DNA from: a candidate division CSSED10-310 bacterium
GTDB lineage: Bacteria; CSSED10-310
Direction of reading: 5' to 3'
Assembly: GCA_016931515.1 (NCBI GenBank)
Contig: JAFGEQ010000005.1
Span: forward strand, 215,617 to 279,616
Length of the DNA: 64,000 nucleotides
This document shows, in pieces, positions 24,157 to 33,818 of the stretch. The position numbers and the translations under genes are program-made. Positions within the stretch are counted from its first letter, which is position 1; every line of letters begins with the position of its first letter. The notes below the pieces were generated by a model. That model saw only the letters and a program-made list of their open reading frames with translations, was not told where the DNA came from and ran no database searches.

Positions 24157-26685
24157 ATGAAACTGTTCGCAGTCCGGGCGGTCCTGATTGTCATGATCGC
24201 CATCAGCCTGTTTTTCGTCGCTGATTTTTTCGTTGCGGTCCCGTCTCTTGAACGCATCGTCATGGACCAGAAACGGGAACTGATCCGCGAGTTGACCAAT
24301 TCCGCCTGGAATATCCTGGCCAAATTCGAAAATGACGAACGCACCGGAATACTCACTCGAGACCAAGCGCAACGCGAGGCGATCCGGCAGATTCAAACCC
24401 TCCACTACGGCATCGAATTGAAAGACTATTTCTGGATCAACGACATGCACCCGCGCATGGTCATTCACCCCTACCGGACCGATCTGAATGGTAAAGATCT
24501 GACTGATTTTGTTGATCCTCGCGGAAAAAGACTGTTCATGGAGGTGGTCCGGGTTGTCCGGGAAAACGGAGCCGGTTACGTTTCCTATATGTGGCAGTGG
24601 ATGGATGATCCAAACCGGGTTGTTCCGAAAATATCATATGTGAAAGGTTTTGAACCGTGGGGCTGGATTATCGGCACCGGTGTGTATATCGACGATATCC
24701 AGAAGGAGATTTCGCAAGCGCGTCGGAATGTCATTGCCGTATCTTTTGGAATTCTCCTTCTCTCCACATCATTGCTGATTGTCCTGCTATATGAAAGTTT
24801 GAAAACCGAACGAAAAAGACGGTTGGCGGAACAAGCCCTGAAGATATCCGAAGAACGGTATCGGTTGCTGGTCGAATCAGCCGGTGAATGCATTTTCATG
24901 GGTATCCGGGATGCACCTCTTCTGGCCAATCACAACCTGCTCAGCCTGCTGGGTTATACACCGGAGGAGTTCTCGCAACTGGAGATAAGTGATTTCCTGG
25001 TGCAAACGGAGGAGGAAAAGGGATGCGGCGAATTTTGGGTGAACAAAGTGTTGCAGGGAGAAGGTGTTCCAAGCCGCTATGAAACTGCGCTGCGTTCCAG
25101 GGACGGGCGCCTGCATGACATCACGCTGGCATTATCACATATTGTGATCCAGGATAGACACGGATTCATCGCCGTCGCTTCGGAAATCACTCCGAAAAGA
25201 GCCAGGGAAATTCAACAGGAAAAGATACTGATGGAGCTTCAGTCACTGGTATTTTTCCTCGACCGGCCGGTGGGGGAGATATGCTCGAGGAGTTTCCCGG
25301 AGCTTCCTGAAACGGATACGCTGGAAGCCGCCGCAGCTGCCATGAAACGCGATGATGCTCCGGTGGTGGCCGTGCAGGATGCGAACGGAAGAATTTCAGG
25401 ACTGGTATCAAGGGAGACAGTGTTACGGCATCTCGCCGGCTGCAAGCAACCGGGAATAATGTCAATCGGTTCTCTCGTCAGGGAAATACCTGGCAAAGTA
25501 TCGGAAAAAGCACTGGCCTATGAGGCATATGTCAGGATGCAGGAGCATGATTTCGATCCGATCGAGGTAATCGACCAGGTTGGACATCTGACAGGAGTCA
25601 TCACCGAGCGGGATGTCCTCATGCTACAAAACTATTCGCCGACACTGCTTCAGCTTGAGATTGAGAACGCGACATCTGCGAGTGAATTGATCCGGATCAA
25701 TCAGCGGCTTCCCGAATTGATTCGGATCCTGATACGGGCCGGACTGAAGGCATCTCATGTCAATCAGATCATCACACAGAACACTCAGGCGATGGTCCAC
25801 AAAGCGCTGGAATTCGCATTCGATCGATACGGCCCGGCTCCGTGCGAGTTTGATTTCATGGTTCTCGGGAGCGAGGGTCGTTTTGAACAGACGCTGAAAA
25901 CCGATCAGGATAATGCCATTATCTACCGGGATCCGCCCCTGGAACAGGCCGAATCGGCAAGACAGTATTTCCTGACACTTGGTACTGAAGTCTGCACTAT
26001 TTTGAACGATGTCGGCTACATCTGGTGCGAAGGCGGGATTATGGCCCGGAATCAGGAATGGAACCAACCGCTGTCGGCATGGAAAAAGACATTCTCCGGC
26101 TGGCTGACCGCGCTGGAGGCGGACGACCTTCTGATGGCAAAAATCTTTTTTGATTTCAGGACGGGGTCGGGGCGGGGAGATCTTGTGACGCAACTGCAGA
26201 GTGCCCTTGATGGTACGATCGATGAACACCCCAGGTTTTTCTATCTCCTCGCCCGTAATGTACTGCTGTACGAACCACCGCTAACCCGATTCGGCGGGTT
26301 CGTTATTACCGATGGACCGGATGGTCGGAAAGGTATCGATATCAAGAGCGCGATGACCCTGATTGTCGACTTTGCCCGAATTTACTCGTTAAAACATCAC
26401 ATCTGGTTGACGAATACGCCGGACCGTCTGAATGCTCTTGCTGCCGCCGATGTACTGCCCGAAAGCAGTGTAAAGGAAATGGTGCAGGCGTTCGACTACC
26501 TGATGCAAATCCGGATTGAAAACCAGGTGCGGGCACTCGAACGTCAGGGGCGACCGGGAAATATCATCGATCCGGATTCACTGACCTCAATAGAACAGAA
26601 AATTTTGAAGGAGATATTTTCGGAAATCCGTCATTTCCAGGCCAAGTTGAGCTATGATTTCACCGGGACAATGCTGCATGGGTGA
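24157..26685 (+). CDS. Membrane sensor: Cache - PAS - CBS pair - DUF294 nucleotidyltransferase
   Basis: An 842-residue multidomain signalling protein. TM1 (about 8-28) is followed by an extracytoplasmic single-Cache domain (35-185, with DYFWINDMHPRMVIHP and GWIIGTGVYIDDIQ), TM2 (192-213) and a PAS domain (about 232-348). A CBS pair (about 375-490) leads to a GlnD-like DUF294 nucleotidyltransferase with GSEGR at 571-575 and TDQDN at 582-586, then the DUF294 C-terminal helical domain. It follows the symporter by 53 bases with a hairpin in between. CBS-DUF294 proteins are recurrent neighbours of acetate symporters and are presumed to regulate uptake or signal small-molecule levels. Fusion to Cache and PAS suggests it senses an external ligand directly. 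Confidence 0.9.
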   Translation: MKLFAVRAVLIVMIAISLFFVADFFVAVPSLERIVMDQKRELIRELTNSAWNILAKFENDERTGILTRDQAQREAIRQIQTLHYGIELKDYFWINDMHPRMVIHPYRTDLNGKDLTDFVDPRGKRLFMEVVRVVRENGAGYVSYMWQWMDDPNRVVPKISYVKGFEPWGWIIGTGVYIDDIQKEISQARRNVIAVSFGILLLSTSLLIVLLYESLKTERKRRLAEQALKISEERYRLLVESAGECIFMGIRDAPLLANHNLLSLLGYTPEEFSQLEISDFLVQTEEEKGCGEFWVNKVLQGEGVPSRYETALRSRDGRLHDITLALSHIVIQDRHGFIAVASEITPKRAREIQQEKILMELQSLVFFLDRPVGEICSRSFPELPETDTLEAAAAAMKRDDAPVVAVQDANGRISGLVSRETVLRHLAGCKQPGIMSIGSLVREIPGKVSEKALAYEAYVRMQEHDFDPIEVIDQVGHLTGVITERDVLMLQNYSPTLLQLEIENATSASELIRINQRLPELIRILIRAGLKASHVNQIITQNTQAMVHKALEFAFDRYGPAPCEFDFMVLGSEGRFEQTLKTDQDNAIIYRDPPLEQAESARQYFLTLGTEVCTILNDVGYIWCEGGIMARNQEWNQPLSAWKKTFSGWLTALEADDLLMAKIFFDFRTGSGRGDLVTQLQSALDGTIDEHPRFFYLLARNVLLYEPPLTRFGGFVITDGPDGRKGIDIKSAMTLIVDFARIYSLKHHIWLTNTPDRLNALAAADVLPESSVKEMVQAFDYLMQIRIENQVRALERQGRPGNIIDPDSLTSIEQKILKEIFSEIRHFQAKLSYDFTGTMLHG

Positions 26686-27439
26686 TACGAAGATAGTATC
26701 CGAACCGATCCTGTTCATCAGCGATGTGCATTGCCAATACGAGTTGATCAACGCTCAGATCACCCATGCTGAAAGCCTGACCGGAACACCGGTTTCGGAC
26801 GTGATCGTTCTCGGCGATTTTGGATTTTTCGAACCGGTTCTCAGGAAGTATTTCAGACGGGATAAGCATGTTTTCCAGCGTCCGACGCGTTTCATAGAAG
26901 GGAATCATGAGGATTATCACGATCTGGCGGTTTACGCGGATGCATATGCTGATTGTTTGATACATCTTCCTCGGGGAACCGTCACGGCAATCGGTGGTTA
27001 CCGGTTTCTGTGCCTTGGCGGTACAGCCTACATGGACGCCATGATGACTCCCGAAGCAGCGGAAATCCACGATATGGATATCGACCGGTGCCTGCAACGC
27101 GATGCGTTGTCGATCGATATCATCATTACCCATGACTGCCCATCCGGTATAGGCGTTCCCAATACACCGGGATTCGAAATGTATGGCGAACCGGGATTTC
27201 CCAGAAGCCGGGAGTTGTCCGACCGGTTTCATCCGGTATTCTGGGTGTTCGGGCATCATCATAAGTGGTTTGATACGGAACAGGATGGAACGCGGTATCT
27301 CGGTTTGCCGGAATCGTGGAATGGATACGGACTTCTTTATCCCGGATTTGAGTGGCGATCCGTTTCGCATCCGATCGGTAAACCGCTTGGATTCTGGGAA
27401 AAGTTCAGGAAATTGTTCCTGGGTGAGCAGAAGTTGTAA
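26678..27439 (+). CDS. Calcineurin-like metallophosphoesterase
   Basis: A 253-residue cytoplasmic phosphoesterase. The metal-binding blocks are ISDVHCQYE, IVLGDFGFF, FIEGNHEDY, IITHDCPSG and VFGHHHKWF, the usual order of the metallophosphoesterase superfamily. The start at 26678 overlaps the sensor stop by 8 bases; an alternative ATG at 26654 adds eight residues and lies further inside the sensor gene. It is co-transcribed with the symporter/sensor module and could act on a nucleotide signal linked to the DUF294 domain, which is inference. The substrate cannot be told from the sequence. Confidence 0.88.
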   Translation: MGDTKIVSEPILFISDVHCQYELINAQITHAESLTGTPVSDVIVLGDFGFFEPVLRKYFRRDKHVFQRPTRFIEGNHEDYHDLAVYADAYADCLIHLPRGTVTAIGGYRFLCLGGTAYMDAMMTPEAAEIHDMDIDRCLQRDALSIDIIITHDCPSGIGVPNTPGFEMYGEPGFPRSRELSDRFHPVFWVFGHHHKWFDTEQDGTRYLGLPESWNGYGLLYPGFEWRSVSHPIGKPLGFWEKFRKLFLGEQKL

Positions 27440-27460
27440 TCAATCACCGGTAACGGTCAG

Positions 27461-29998
27461 TTAATTCTTGTCTTCCCACTGATAATCGTCGAACCATCTG
27501 CGAGGATGAATCAACCGGTAACTTTTCCGGCCGTTTTTCACATCCACTCCGATAGACAAGCCTCTGAATTTTGTATACATTATGCCCCGAAAACGATCCT
27601 TCGATAATCGCAGTCTGGCTTTAACATCAAGATTTTCACCCTTCAGATTGAGATCGGGACAATGCAGTCCGTCCGCATCACTGTGAAACAGTGCGGTACC
27701 CTCGATGTTCCTGACCAGAAGAATATCGCCCAGCCATTTCACCGTCTGGCTTTGTTCCTGGAAAATGGACAATATCGGACCTGTATCCCGCATTTTCAGC
27801 ATCAGTTCGGTACGGATCGTCAGGGGTTTACCCATCAACATCGTTCCGCTGACAGCCTCGAGAGAACTCCACCATCCCGGCTCGGATGATCCATCCAGAC
27901 TCCGCAGGTCTGTCAGGCTGATTGTTGATCCGGCCAGATCGATTATGCCGGACATTATGTCACGGGAGTTCAATCCGATTTTCAGATCAAAATTTCCTTC
28001 AAATATCTGATCGAAAAACATCAAGCCGATATCTGTCCCATCCACTCTCAGTTTGCCCTGCCCATTCTTTCCGGTGACTCTGACATCCGCCTCCATTGTA
28101 CCCGAATCACCCGGGCGGAACAGTATCCCGGAGTCCGGAGGAAGGAGGGGATTGATCGAACCGAGATCGGGAATTGTTGAGGGTGGAATTTTGAAAGATA
28201 ACTGCAGGTTATCAAGACCGTTCCTGAGATCGAAAGAATCGAATGAAGCATGGACATTAAACGGTTGTATTCCAAATTGATCCGGAATGACACCCGTGGC
28301 GAAGAAAGCGGCATCTTCCGACTTCATTGTGCCTTCCGATATCTTGATACCGGCTTGCCCGGAGAGGTTTTCGAAGCGGATGAGATCTTCAAACCAGGTA
28401 TTTCCGTTTGGAAGCAGGATGCTCTGAACAGGGCGGGAGTCCGATATCAGGAACTCAATCCGGCTCGCAATGGAAACCGGATGATTCATCAGAATCGTGG
28501 AATCCGGTATTTTGAGTTCAGCATTCCAGTGAATCGGGTCCCGTTGACTGGCTGCAGTCTGTGCAACATCATGCAGCTTCAATGTGACATCTTTTATCCG
28601 TAAAAGCTTCATCTGCAGATCGTTGGATTCGAACAATGCAGAAAAAAGAAAATGTCCCCGGAAGTCCTGATTCCTGAAGCGGATTCCTGTTTCTGAACCA
28701 CTTAAGGATAACCGGCCTTCTGCCGATCTCCGCATCATCTCCAGATTTAAATCCAGTCGGCAAGGGCTGCCGGGAAGAATCTCGAATCCGGATCCGGCCG
28801 GGAATAAGTTATTGTACAAACTCAAATCAGCAATACTGGAGTCAACAAGTTGAAGTGACACGTCGAAATCAGGATCAGGATCGTCGATGCGTATATTACG
28901 GCCGGTCAATCGCATGGTGAGACCGGGACTGTGGATGGGATCCGATGTTTCCATGCCGTTCCAGAGCGAAATGTTATTCAGATCGACAGCGAACGAGCTT
29001 TCAAGCAAATCACCGATTCTCCCGACTGATCCCCTCAGCACGCCTGCTCCAGAAACAGCCCAATTGTTGATCCGGGTTTCAATCCGGCTCAGGCGGCAGG
29101 TCAGGAAACTGTCCTCCAGGAACAATCCCCGCTCAAACAACAGATCGGCATCCACTTCTCCGCATCCGCTAATCGTCAGCCAATCAAGACTCCGGAAGTA
29201 ATAATCCAGAAAAGCAATTTCGGATACGTCACCGCTGACCCGGGCATGTGCGGTCAAAAAGTCCAGAGCTTTTACTCCCCGATTCTTCCGGGGCTCATAC
29301 GGCCCTAATTGCATGTCGCCGGAAATATCCAGCTTTTCAGAAATAGTACGTCCACGCAAACTGATAGCGCCATTTGCAAGATTCACTTTGGCCCTTGGTA
29401 CATAAGCACTGGCCCGGGTGATCATTTCCAGCGAGCCCCTGACAACACCATGCCCGATCCACTGATAATGCTCCACGTTCAAGCTGCGAACATCATCGAC
29501 AACGATACGCTTCAACCGGATATGCCAGTGCGGGCGGCCGGGAGACTGTGGATCGCCGTCCAACGGTTTGTTCTCCACCGATGTAAATGAGAAAGGAGCG
29601 ATCTCCCGTTTCGCAGGAGTTGTGCCGGTTGTGTCAAGCGTATCCAGACGGGGACGTCGCCGGATCGACGATTCAACACCATTGGCATGCAAAGCGGTGA
29701 CACGAAAACTGCGCAGAACAAGCGCCGGCAAGGACATGGTGAACCATGCATGGTCGATTGAAATAGTCCATGCCGTGGACGGTGTGCGAGTTCGCATTGT
29801 GAATCCTCTGACATGGATCATTCCAGGTACGATCGTCCAGGCGGATTCCCATTCATAATGCTGTTTCTCGGGTCGACGATTTACCAGAGTATGCAGGATA
29901 CCACCGCTAAGCATGACGTTGGCAACCGCTAGATAGATAACTTCCGCTAGAAAGCCGTAGATAATTATTCGAGTAATCCAGGGATTCATTTTCGTCAT
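27461..29998 (-). CDS. Large AsmA-like single-pass membrane-anchored protein
   Basis: An 845-residue protein with one N-terminal membrane anchor (about residues 5-27, ITRIIIYGFLAEVIYLAVANVML). A long periplasmic region follows, rich in beta strands and short repeats such as LKRIVVDDVRSLNV, LKLHDVAQTAAS and IDLAGSTISLTDLRSL. The pattern fits AsmA/TamB/YdbH-like proteins, which bridge or modify transport of lipids between membranes; I assign the superfamily only tentatively. The start at 29998 (ATGACGAAAATG) is preferred because the open frame extending to 30091 overlaps the upstream gene and adds no recognisable sequence. It follows the SGNH gene by 13 bases and is probably co-transcribed with it. 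Confidence 0.7.
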   Translation of the reverse strand: MTKMNPWITRIIIYGFLAEVIYLAVANVMLSGGILHTLVNRRPEKQHYEWESAWTIVPGMIHVRGFTMRTRTPSTAWTISIDHAWFTMSLPALVLRSFRVTALHANGVESSIRRRPRLDTLDTTGTTPAKREIAPFSFTSVENKPLDGDPQSPGRPHWHIRLKRIVVDDVRSLNVEHYQWIGHGVVRGSLEMITRASAYVPRAKVNLANGAISLRGRTISEKLDISGDMQLGPYEPRKNRGVKALDFLTAHARVSGDVSEIAFLDYYFRSLDWLTISGCGEVDADLLFERGLFLEDSFLTCRLSRIETRINNWAVSGAGVLRGSVGRIGDLLESSFAVDLNNISLWNGMETSDPIHSPGLTMRLTGRNIRIDDPDPDFDVSLQLVDSSIADLSLYNNLFPAGSGFEILPGSPCRLDLNLEMMRRSAEGRLSLSGSETGIRFRNQDFRGHFLFSALFESNDLQMKLLRIKDVTLKLHDVAQTAASQRDPIHWNAELKIPDSTILMNHPVSIASRIEFLISDSRPVQSILLPNGNTWFEDLIRFENLSGQAGIKISEGTMKSEDAAFFATGVIPDQFGIQPFNVHASFDSFDLRNGLDNLQLSFKIPPSTIPDLGSINPLLPPDSGILFRPGDSGTMEADVRVTGKNGQGKLRVDGTDIGLMFFDQIFEGNFDLKIGLNSRDIMSGIIDLAGSTISLTDLRSLDGSSEPGWWSSLEAVSGTMLMGKPLTIRTELMLKMRDTGPILSIFQEQSQTVKWLGDILLVRNIEGTALFHSDADGLHCPDLNLKGENLDVKARLRLSKDRFRGIMYTKFRGLSIGVDVKNGRKSYRLIHPRRWFDDYQWEDKN

Positions 29999-30011
29999 CC
30001 AGAGCAGCCTG

Positions 30012-31181
30012 CTAAAGCAGATTTTTGGCGGTGATGATGCCGAACAGCGTTTCGGCGGCGATGCGGTGACCGAGAGGATTGGGATGCTCAAAATCGTCGT
30101 GCCGGCGCTGCAATTCCGTTGCGGACGTCACTGCGGACTTCAAAGCCGGTAATAGATCGACGGTATGGAAACCCCGCTGCTCAGCCATTTCCATAATCTG
30201 CTTATGCAGGTCCAACCATCGATAATCCTGGAAATCCATCAGCAACGGAAAAATTGCAAAAACAACCTGAAATCCATTATTTACGCTCATCTGCTGCAAT
30301 TCATCAAGCGATCTCCCAAGCGCAGTCATCGCGTCCGCATTCCGATATAAATGAAAGTATCCATCGTAATGTCGGCGCCGATCCTCCCGAGCATTCTCCT
30401 GAGACTCCGTTTGAGCCTGTTCCAGCGCCTGCTTCCGCTCAACGACTTTACCCAGTCGCAAGCGTAATGTCCGGTATTCGATCATGAAAGCCAATTCTGA
30501 ATACTGGGTGAGACGCGCCCAGAATCGAGCGGGAAGCGACATGGATTCAGTGGTCCATTTCCGGTTTTGCCAGGAGTTGAAATAAGGGAGTTCCCGGCTG
30601 AAATCGCCCGGATCGTTCAGATTGTATGTTAAAAGCACTATGTCCGGTTCGAAGCGCAGACCGCTGGTCTTCAGGTGTTCCACTTCCTGGACGGTTTTAT
30701 AGCCATTGACGCCCATATTGAGGATTTCAACCTTGTTTCCACGGCTCTTGTCATCCGTCCGGAACAGCGCTTCCAATTGTTTGGCAAATGTGTCTTCGGC
30801 ACGGACTCCCAGCCCATAGGTCACTGAATCACCGATCGCTATAATCCTTCGTATGCCAGTTGGTTTGGGAATGGCGTATTCACGATCTCTGAGCCCCTGA
30901 CTGCTGATGATGTTTTCAACAGAATCGATGCTGGATCTCCCGCCCGGCTTCAATTCATAAATCAGCGCCGGATTATCGGATAAACGCAGCAGATTTTTTG
31001 AAAATATTTTCCTGGTGAACTGGTCATTGAATCCGGCAAACCTGACAAATACTTCCAGGACTGCCAGTGTAACTCCAACGGAAAACAGGATCAGCGTCAG
31101 TTTCGATTTGAAAGCGATGCCGGGTTTCTTGGATAAGGTATTGTTCACAAAGGCCTCACAAAGCGGTTTGGAATTCAGCAT
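30012..31181 (-). CDS. Membrane-anchored SGNH/GDSL hydrolase
   Basis: A 389-residue protein with one N-terminal membrane helix (about 27-48) and an exported SGNH hydrolase domain. Block I is IAIGDSVTYGLG with Ser119. The oxyanion blocks are represented by MGVNGYKT and YNLNDPGD. Block V is DFEHPNPLGH with catalytic Asp363 and His366. Such enzymes deacylate or acylate lipids or surface glycans; the substrate is unknown. Co-directional placement before the AsmA-like gene suggests an envelope function. The ribosome site is weak (GGTAG). Confidence 0.85.
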   Translation of the reverse strand: MLNSKPLCEAFVNNTLSKKPGIAFKSKLTLILFSVGVTLAVLEVFVRFAGFNDQFTRKIFSKNLLRLSDNPALIYELKPGGRSSIDSVENIISSQGLRDREYAIPKPTGIRRIIAIGDSVTYGLGVRAEDTFAKQLEALFRTDDKSRGNKVEILNMGVNGYKTVQEVEHLKTSGLRFEPDIVLLTYNLNDPGDFSRELPYFNSWQNRKWTTESMSLPARFWARLTQYSELAFMIEYRTLRLRLGKVVERKQALEQAQTESQENAREDRRRHYDGYFHLYRNADAMTALGRSLDELQQMSVNNGFQVVFAIFPLLMDFQDYRWLDLHKQIMEMAEQRGFHTVDLLPALKSAVTSATELQRRHDDFEHPNPLGHRIAAETLFGIITAKNLL

Positions 31182-31376
31182 TTTCTACCAGATGAGACCT
31201 GCAAGAGCAAGTACGGGGTCGGAACAGTGGAACATCGAGACTGTCAAAGTTCGTCCCTGAAGGCGATGGCGATACTATTTGAGGCACTTGCCCGTTTTAA
31301 TGTGTTCAGGTAATCTTCAGGGGTCAATCGGTCAATACATGGCTCTCAATCAATCGGATGGGATGGAGGTTATAAG

Positions 31377-32843
31377 ATGAATCAAATAGTAAAGGGGTTC
31401 ATTAACGGATTTCTTGTGCTTGTCTGTATCAGCTCAACCATGGCAATTGATCCGAAACAGGTGACTGACGACTGGGCCCTGATGGACTCCCTGCTTACCG
31501 AACGTGATTTTTTCCTGTATCAGAGTGAATTCGATAAAAATCCCGAGGCGTTTGCAGCAAAATGGTTGCCGTTTGCGGATACGTTCCGGAAAAAGGAGGA
31601 CGAATTTTCGACACGTTACGGTACGGATCGCAATACATGGATGACCACCTTTGAGGGTGCGGTGAAACCGGAGGGAGCGAAACGGGAGTATTACTCAATC
31701 GTCAACGAATTCCTGGCTGCAGACATTGACGGGATGCATCGTAATATTGTCGGTTGGGCTGAATCCAGCGGGAGTGAACAATATGGTAACTGGGAACGAC
31801 TGGCCGATCCGGATCCGAAACAGGTGGAACTCCGGCATCGCTATGCAGCACGCGCTTTGACTGCATATCGGGTCGCAGCGAAACTGTCACCGGAAAAAGA
31901 TTATGGAGACATTTTAGACAAGTGCGAAGCTGCGGAACGGGATACGAAAAAGCAGTTTCTGGACATTTTGAAGGATCTGAGCTGGCCCGGAAATAATCCG
32001 GATTTTGAGGGACCGGGCAAACCGAAGGAACTTGCCGGGGCGGCACTGGAATTTTTGCGGGATCATCCGACCTGGAGCAAGCCGGAGTATGATGATGTTC
32101 ACGTGCCGTACGCAGCGTGTGTGAGCGGGAAGGGCTGGGAGGTCTGGAAACGAAACAAGTTAACGGAAAATCCGACTCAGTACAGCCTTGATATTCTGGT
32201 GGCATTTACCGGTGAGAAGGATCCCGATATCGTTTATGTATACAGCATGGTGTTCTATACGGCTGAAGAAGACGGTGTGAAAAAGGAACTCCCGTTTATA
32301 TATGCCAGTTCAAAACAATACCAGAAATATCAGATGCTGAAATCATCCGTCCCGGAAGGTGTTTCGTCGAAAAAAGGGAAACAGTCGAAGTCGGGCACAG
32401 CGGCGACAGGGACCGGATCAACGGATCGTACCGGGTCGAAAGGATCGTCGACATTCGGAGCGTGGCGATTGCTTTTCAGCCTGGTTCTCATCTGCGGTGG
32501 CTGTTTGGGGGCCGCTCCCTGGCTGACTCTGAAAATTCCTGCTTCAAAATCGTTTCTGGAAAAAATAAAGGGCATGGCATTGCCGTTCGGTTTTGGATTG
32601 CTCGTAATGGGATTATTAGGCTTTATGGGTAATCTGTTCCGTTTTGTTCCGCACGCATCATGTTTGCCTCAGGCTTCGGCTGTCCTGCTTGGTGTGATAC
32701 TGATACGAAAAACACCGGGACTGATCCCGGCGGATATTGCTCAGAAGCTGAGAATACTTGAACAGTATGAAGTGATGTCAGGATTGGCAGCGATAGTACT
32801 GGGTATATTACACCTTATCGCAGGTGGTCTTCCACTACTTTGA
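31377..32843 (+). CDS. Uncharacterised exported protein with C-terminal membrane domain
   Basis: I do not recognise this 488-residue protein. A signal peptide (about 1-23, ending TMA) precedes an acidic helical domain of ~310 residues with many Trp and Tyr (DDWALMDSLLTERDFFLY, WERLADPDPKQVELRHRYAARAL, then a mixed region SLDILVAFTGEKDPDIVYVY). A Ser/Gly/Lys linker (about 330-357) leads to three or four hydrophobic helices (LLFSLVLICGGCLGAAPWL, FGFGLLVMGLLGFMGNLF, SAVLLGVILIRK, SGLAAIVLGILHLIAG). The layout suggests an extracytoplasmic domain anchored at its C-terminus. The start has GGAGG 8 bases upstream. It stands alone, divergent from the SGNH gene and convergent with pssA. Confidence 0.8.
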   Translation: MNQIVKGFINGFLVLVCISSTMAIDPKQVTDDWALMDSLLTERDFFLYQSEFDKNPEAFAAKWLPFADTFRKKEDEFSTRYGTDRNTWMTTFEGAVKPEGAKREYYSIVNEFLAADIDGMHRNIVGWAESSGSEQYGNWERLADPDPKQVELRHRYAARALTAYRVAAKLSPEKDYGDILDKCEAAERDTKKQFLDILKDLSWPGNNPDFEGPGKPKELAGAALEFLRDHPTWSKPEYDDVHVPYAACVSGKGWEVWKRNKLTENPTQYSLDILVAFTGEKDPDIVYVYSMVFYTAEEDGVKKELPFIYASSKQYQKYQMLKSSVPEGVSSKKGKQSKSGTAATGTGSTDRTGSKGSSTFGAWRLLFSLVLICGGCLGAAPWLTLKIPASKSFLEKIKGMALPFGFGLLVMGLLGFMGNLFRFVPHASCLPQASAVLLGVILIRKTPGLIPADIAQKLRILEQYEVMSGLAAIVLGILHLIAGGLPLL

Positions 32844-32856
32844 TCACGTGAAGATC

Positions 32857-32872
32857 GGGGAGACCCGGTCTT
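32857..32872. repeat. Short intergenic element GGGGAGACC-NN-GTCTT (copy 2)
   Basis: Lies in the 63-base gap between convergent genes, with an internal GACCCGGTC dyad. It matches 705-720 at 14 of 16 bases. It may act as a weak bidirectional hairpin; there is no clear T-run. Confidence 0.35.
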
Positions 32873-32906
32873 GAGCGGGGATCGCCCGAATCTTTATATG
32901 GATTGA

Positions 32907-33818
32907 TCAGATCGGATCAGGCGGTTCATCCGGAGTTGTTAATTCATCCGAATTGTTCTCTTCGACATCCGGTTCCTGTTGATCGAGTTCCTTCTCGTCT
33001 GAATCATCCAGAACCCGGATTCCGGTGAACCATTTGTCGAGAACTTCGAATCGTTCACCCATCCAGTGGGGTGACAATCGCATCATCATGCCGGAGATAA
33101 CATAAACGAACATAAGCAGCGACAGGACATAGACAGGTTCATGGAGAATGATTCCGAGAAGAATCATGGTGATGACCAGACTTCCTACCGGTCGACGCCG
33201 TCGCCAGTCGATATCTTTGAATGAGCGGAATCGACACTTGGACACCATCAAATAGGATAGCATGTAGACGGCACTCAGAACGAGAATTCCAGGGATATAG
33301 CTCTGGGAAAAATCCGGTTCCAGCATAACGATCAGGGCGATACAGATAGCGGCAGCCGGGATTGGCAGCCCGATAAAGTATTGGGACGATGAGTAGGAAT
33401 GAAGGTCTTCCAGGACATTGAAACGGGCCAGCCGGATAGCGCCTGAAAGCAGGTAGATAAGAGCGGCGACCCAGCCGAATCGCGTAAAGGAACTGAGCGC
33501 CCATGAATAAATCAGGACGCTTGGTGCCAGACCGAACGACACGACATCGGCTATCGAATCGAGTTGAGCGCCGAACGGACTGGTTGTTTTTGTCAGTCGG
33601 GCAACTCGGCCATCGATTGCATCGAAACAGGCTGCGAAAATTATCAGCAACCCGGCACGGAAATAATAGAGGGGTGCATTTTCACCGTTAGTCCGGGATA
33701 GAACGAGAACAATTGAGTAGAATCCCAATACGATGTTGCATCCGGTCAGGATGGACGGGAGCAGATAAATACCCCTTGGATACACCGAAGGCGGTAATTG
33801 ATTATCATTCGGTTTCAT
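32907..33818 (-). CDS. pssA: CDP-diacylglycerol--serine O-phosphatidyltransferase
   Basis: A 303-residue integral membrane enzyme. The CDP-alcohol phosphotransferase motif D-x2-D-G-x2-A-R-x8-G-x3-D-x3-D is complete: D66, D69, G70, A73, R74, G83, D87, D91. About eight hydrophobic segments follow, and the acidic C-terminal tail of ~45 residues is unusual but plausible. It makes phosphatidylserine from CDP-diacylglycerol and serine. Overlap of four bases with the psd gene upstream fixes the pathway assignment to phosphatidylethanolamine synthesis. Confidence 0.94.
   Translation of the reverse strand: MKPNDNQLPPSVYPRGIYLLPSILTGCNIVLGFYSIVLVLSRTNGENAPLYYFRAGLLIIFAACFDAIDGRVARLTKTTSPFGAQLDSIADVVSFGLAPSVLIYSWALSSFTRFGWVAALIYLLSGAIRLARFNVLEDLHSYSSSQYFIGLPIPAAAICIALIVMLEPDFSQSYIPGILVLSAVYMLSYLMVSKCRFRSFKDIDWRRRRPVGSLVITMILLGIILHEPVYVLSLLMFVYVISGMMMRLSPHWMGERFEVLDKWFTGIRVLDDSDEKELDQQEPDVEENNSDELTTPDEPPDPI

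Noticed and set aside
26660-27370. 236-codon minus-strand frame antisense to the metallophosphoesterase
   Set aside because: All five phosphoesterase blocks are on the plus strand; the antisense frame is a shadow.
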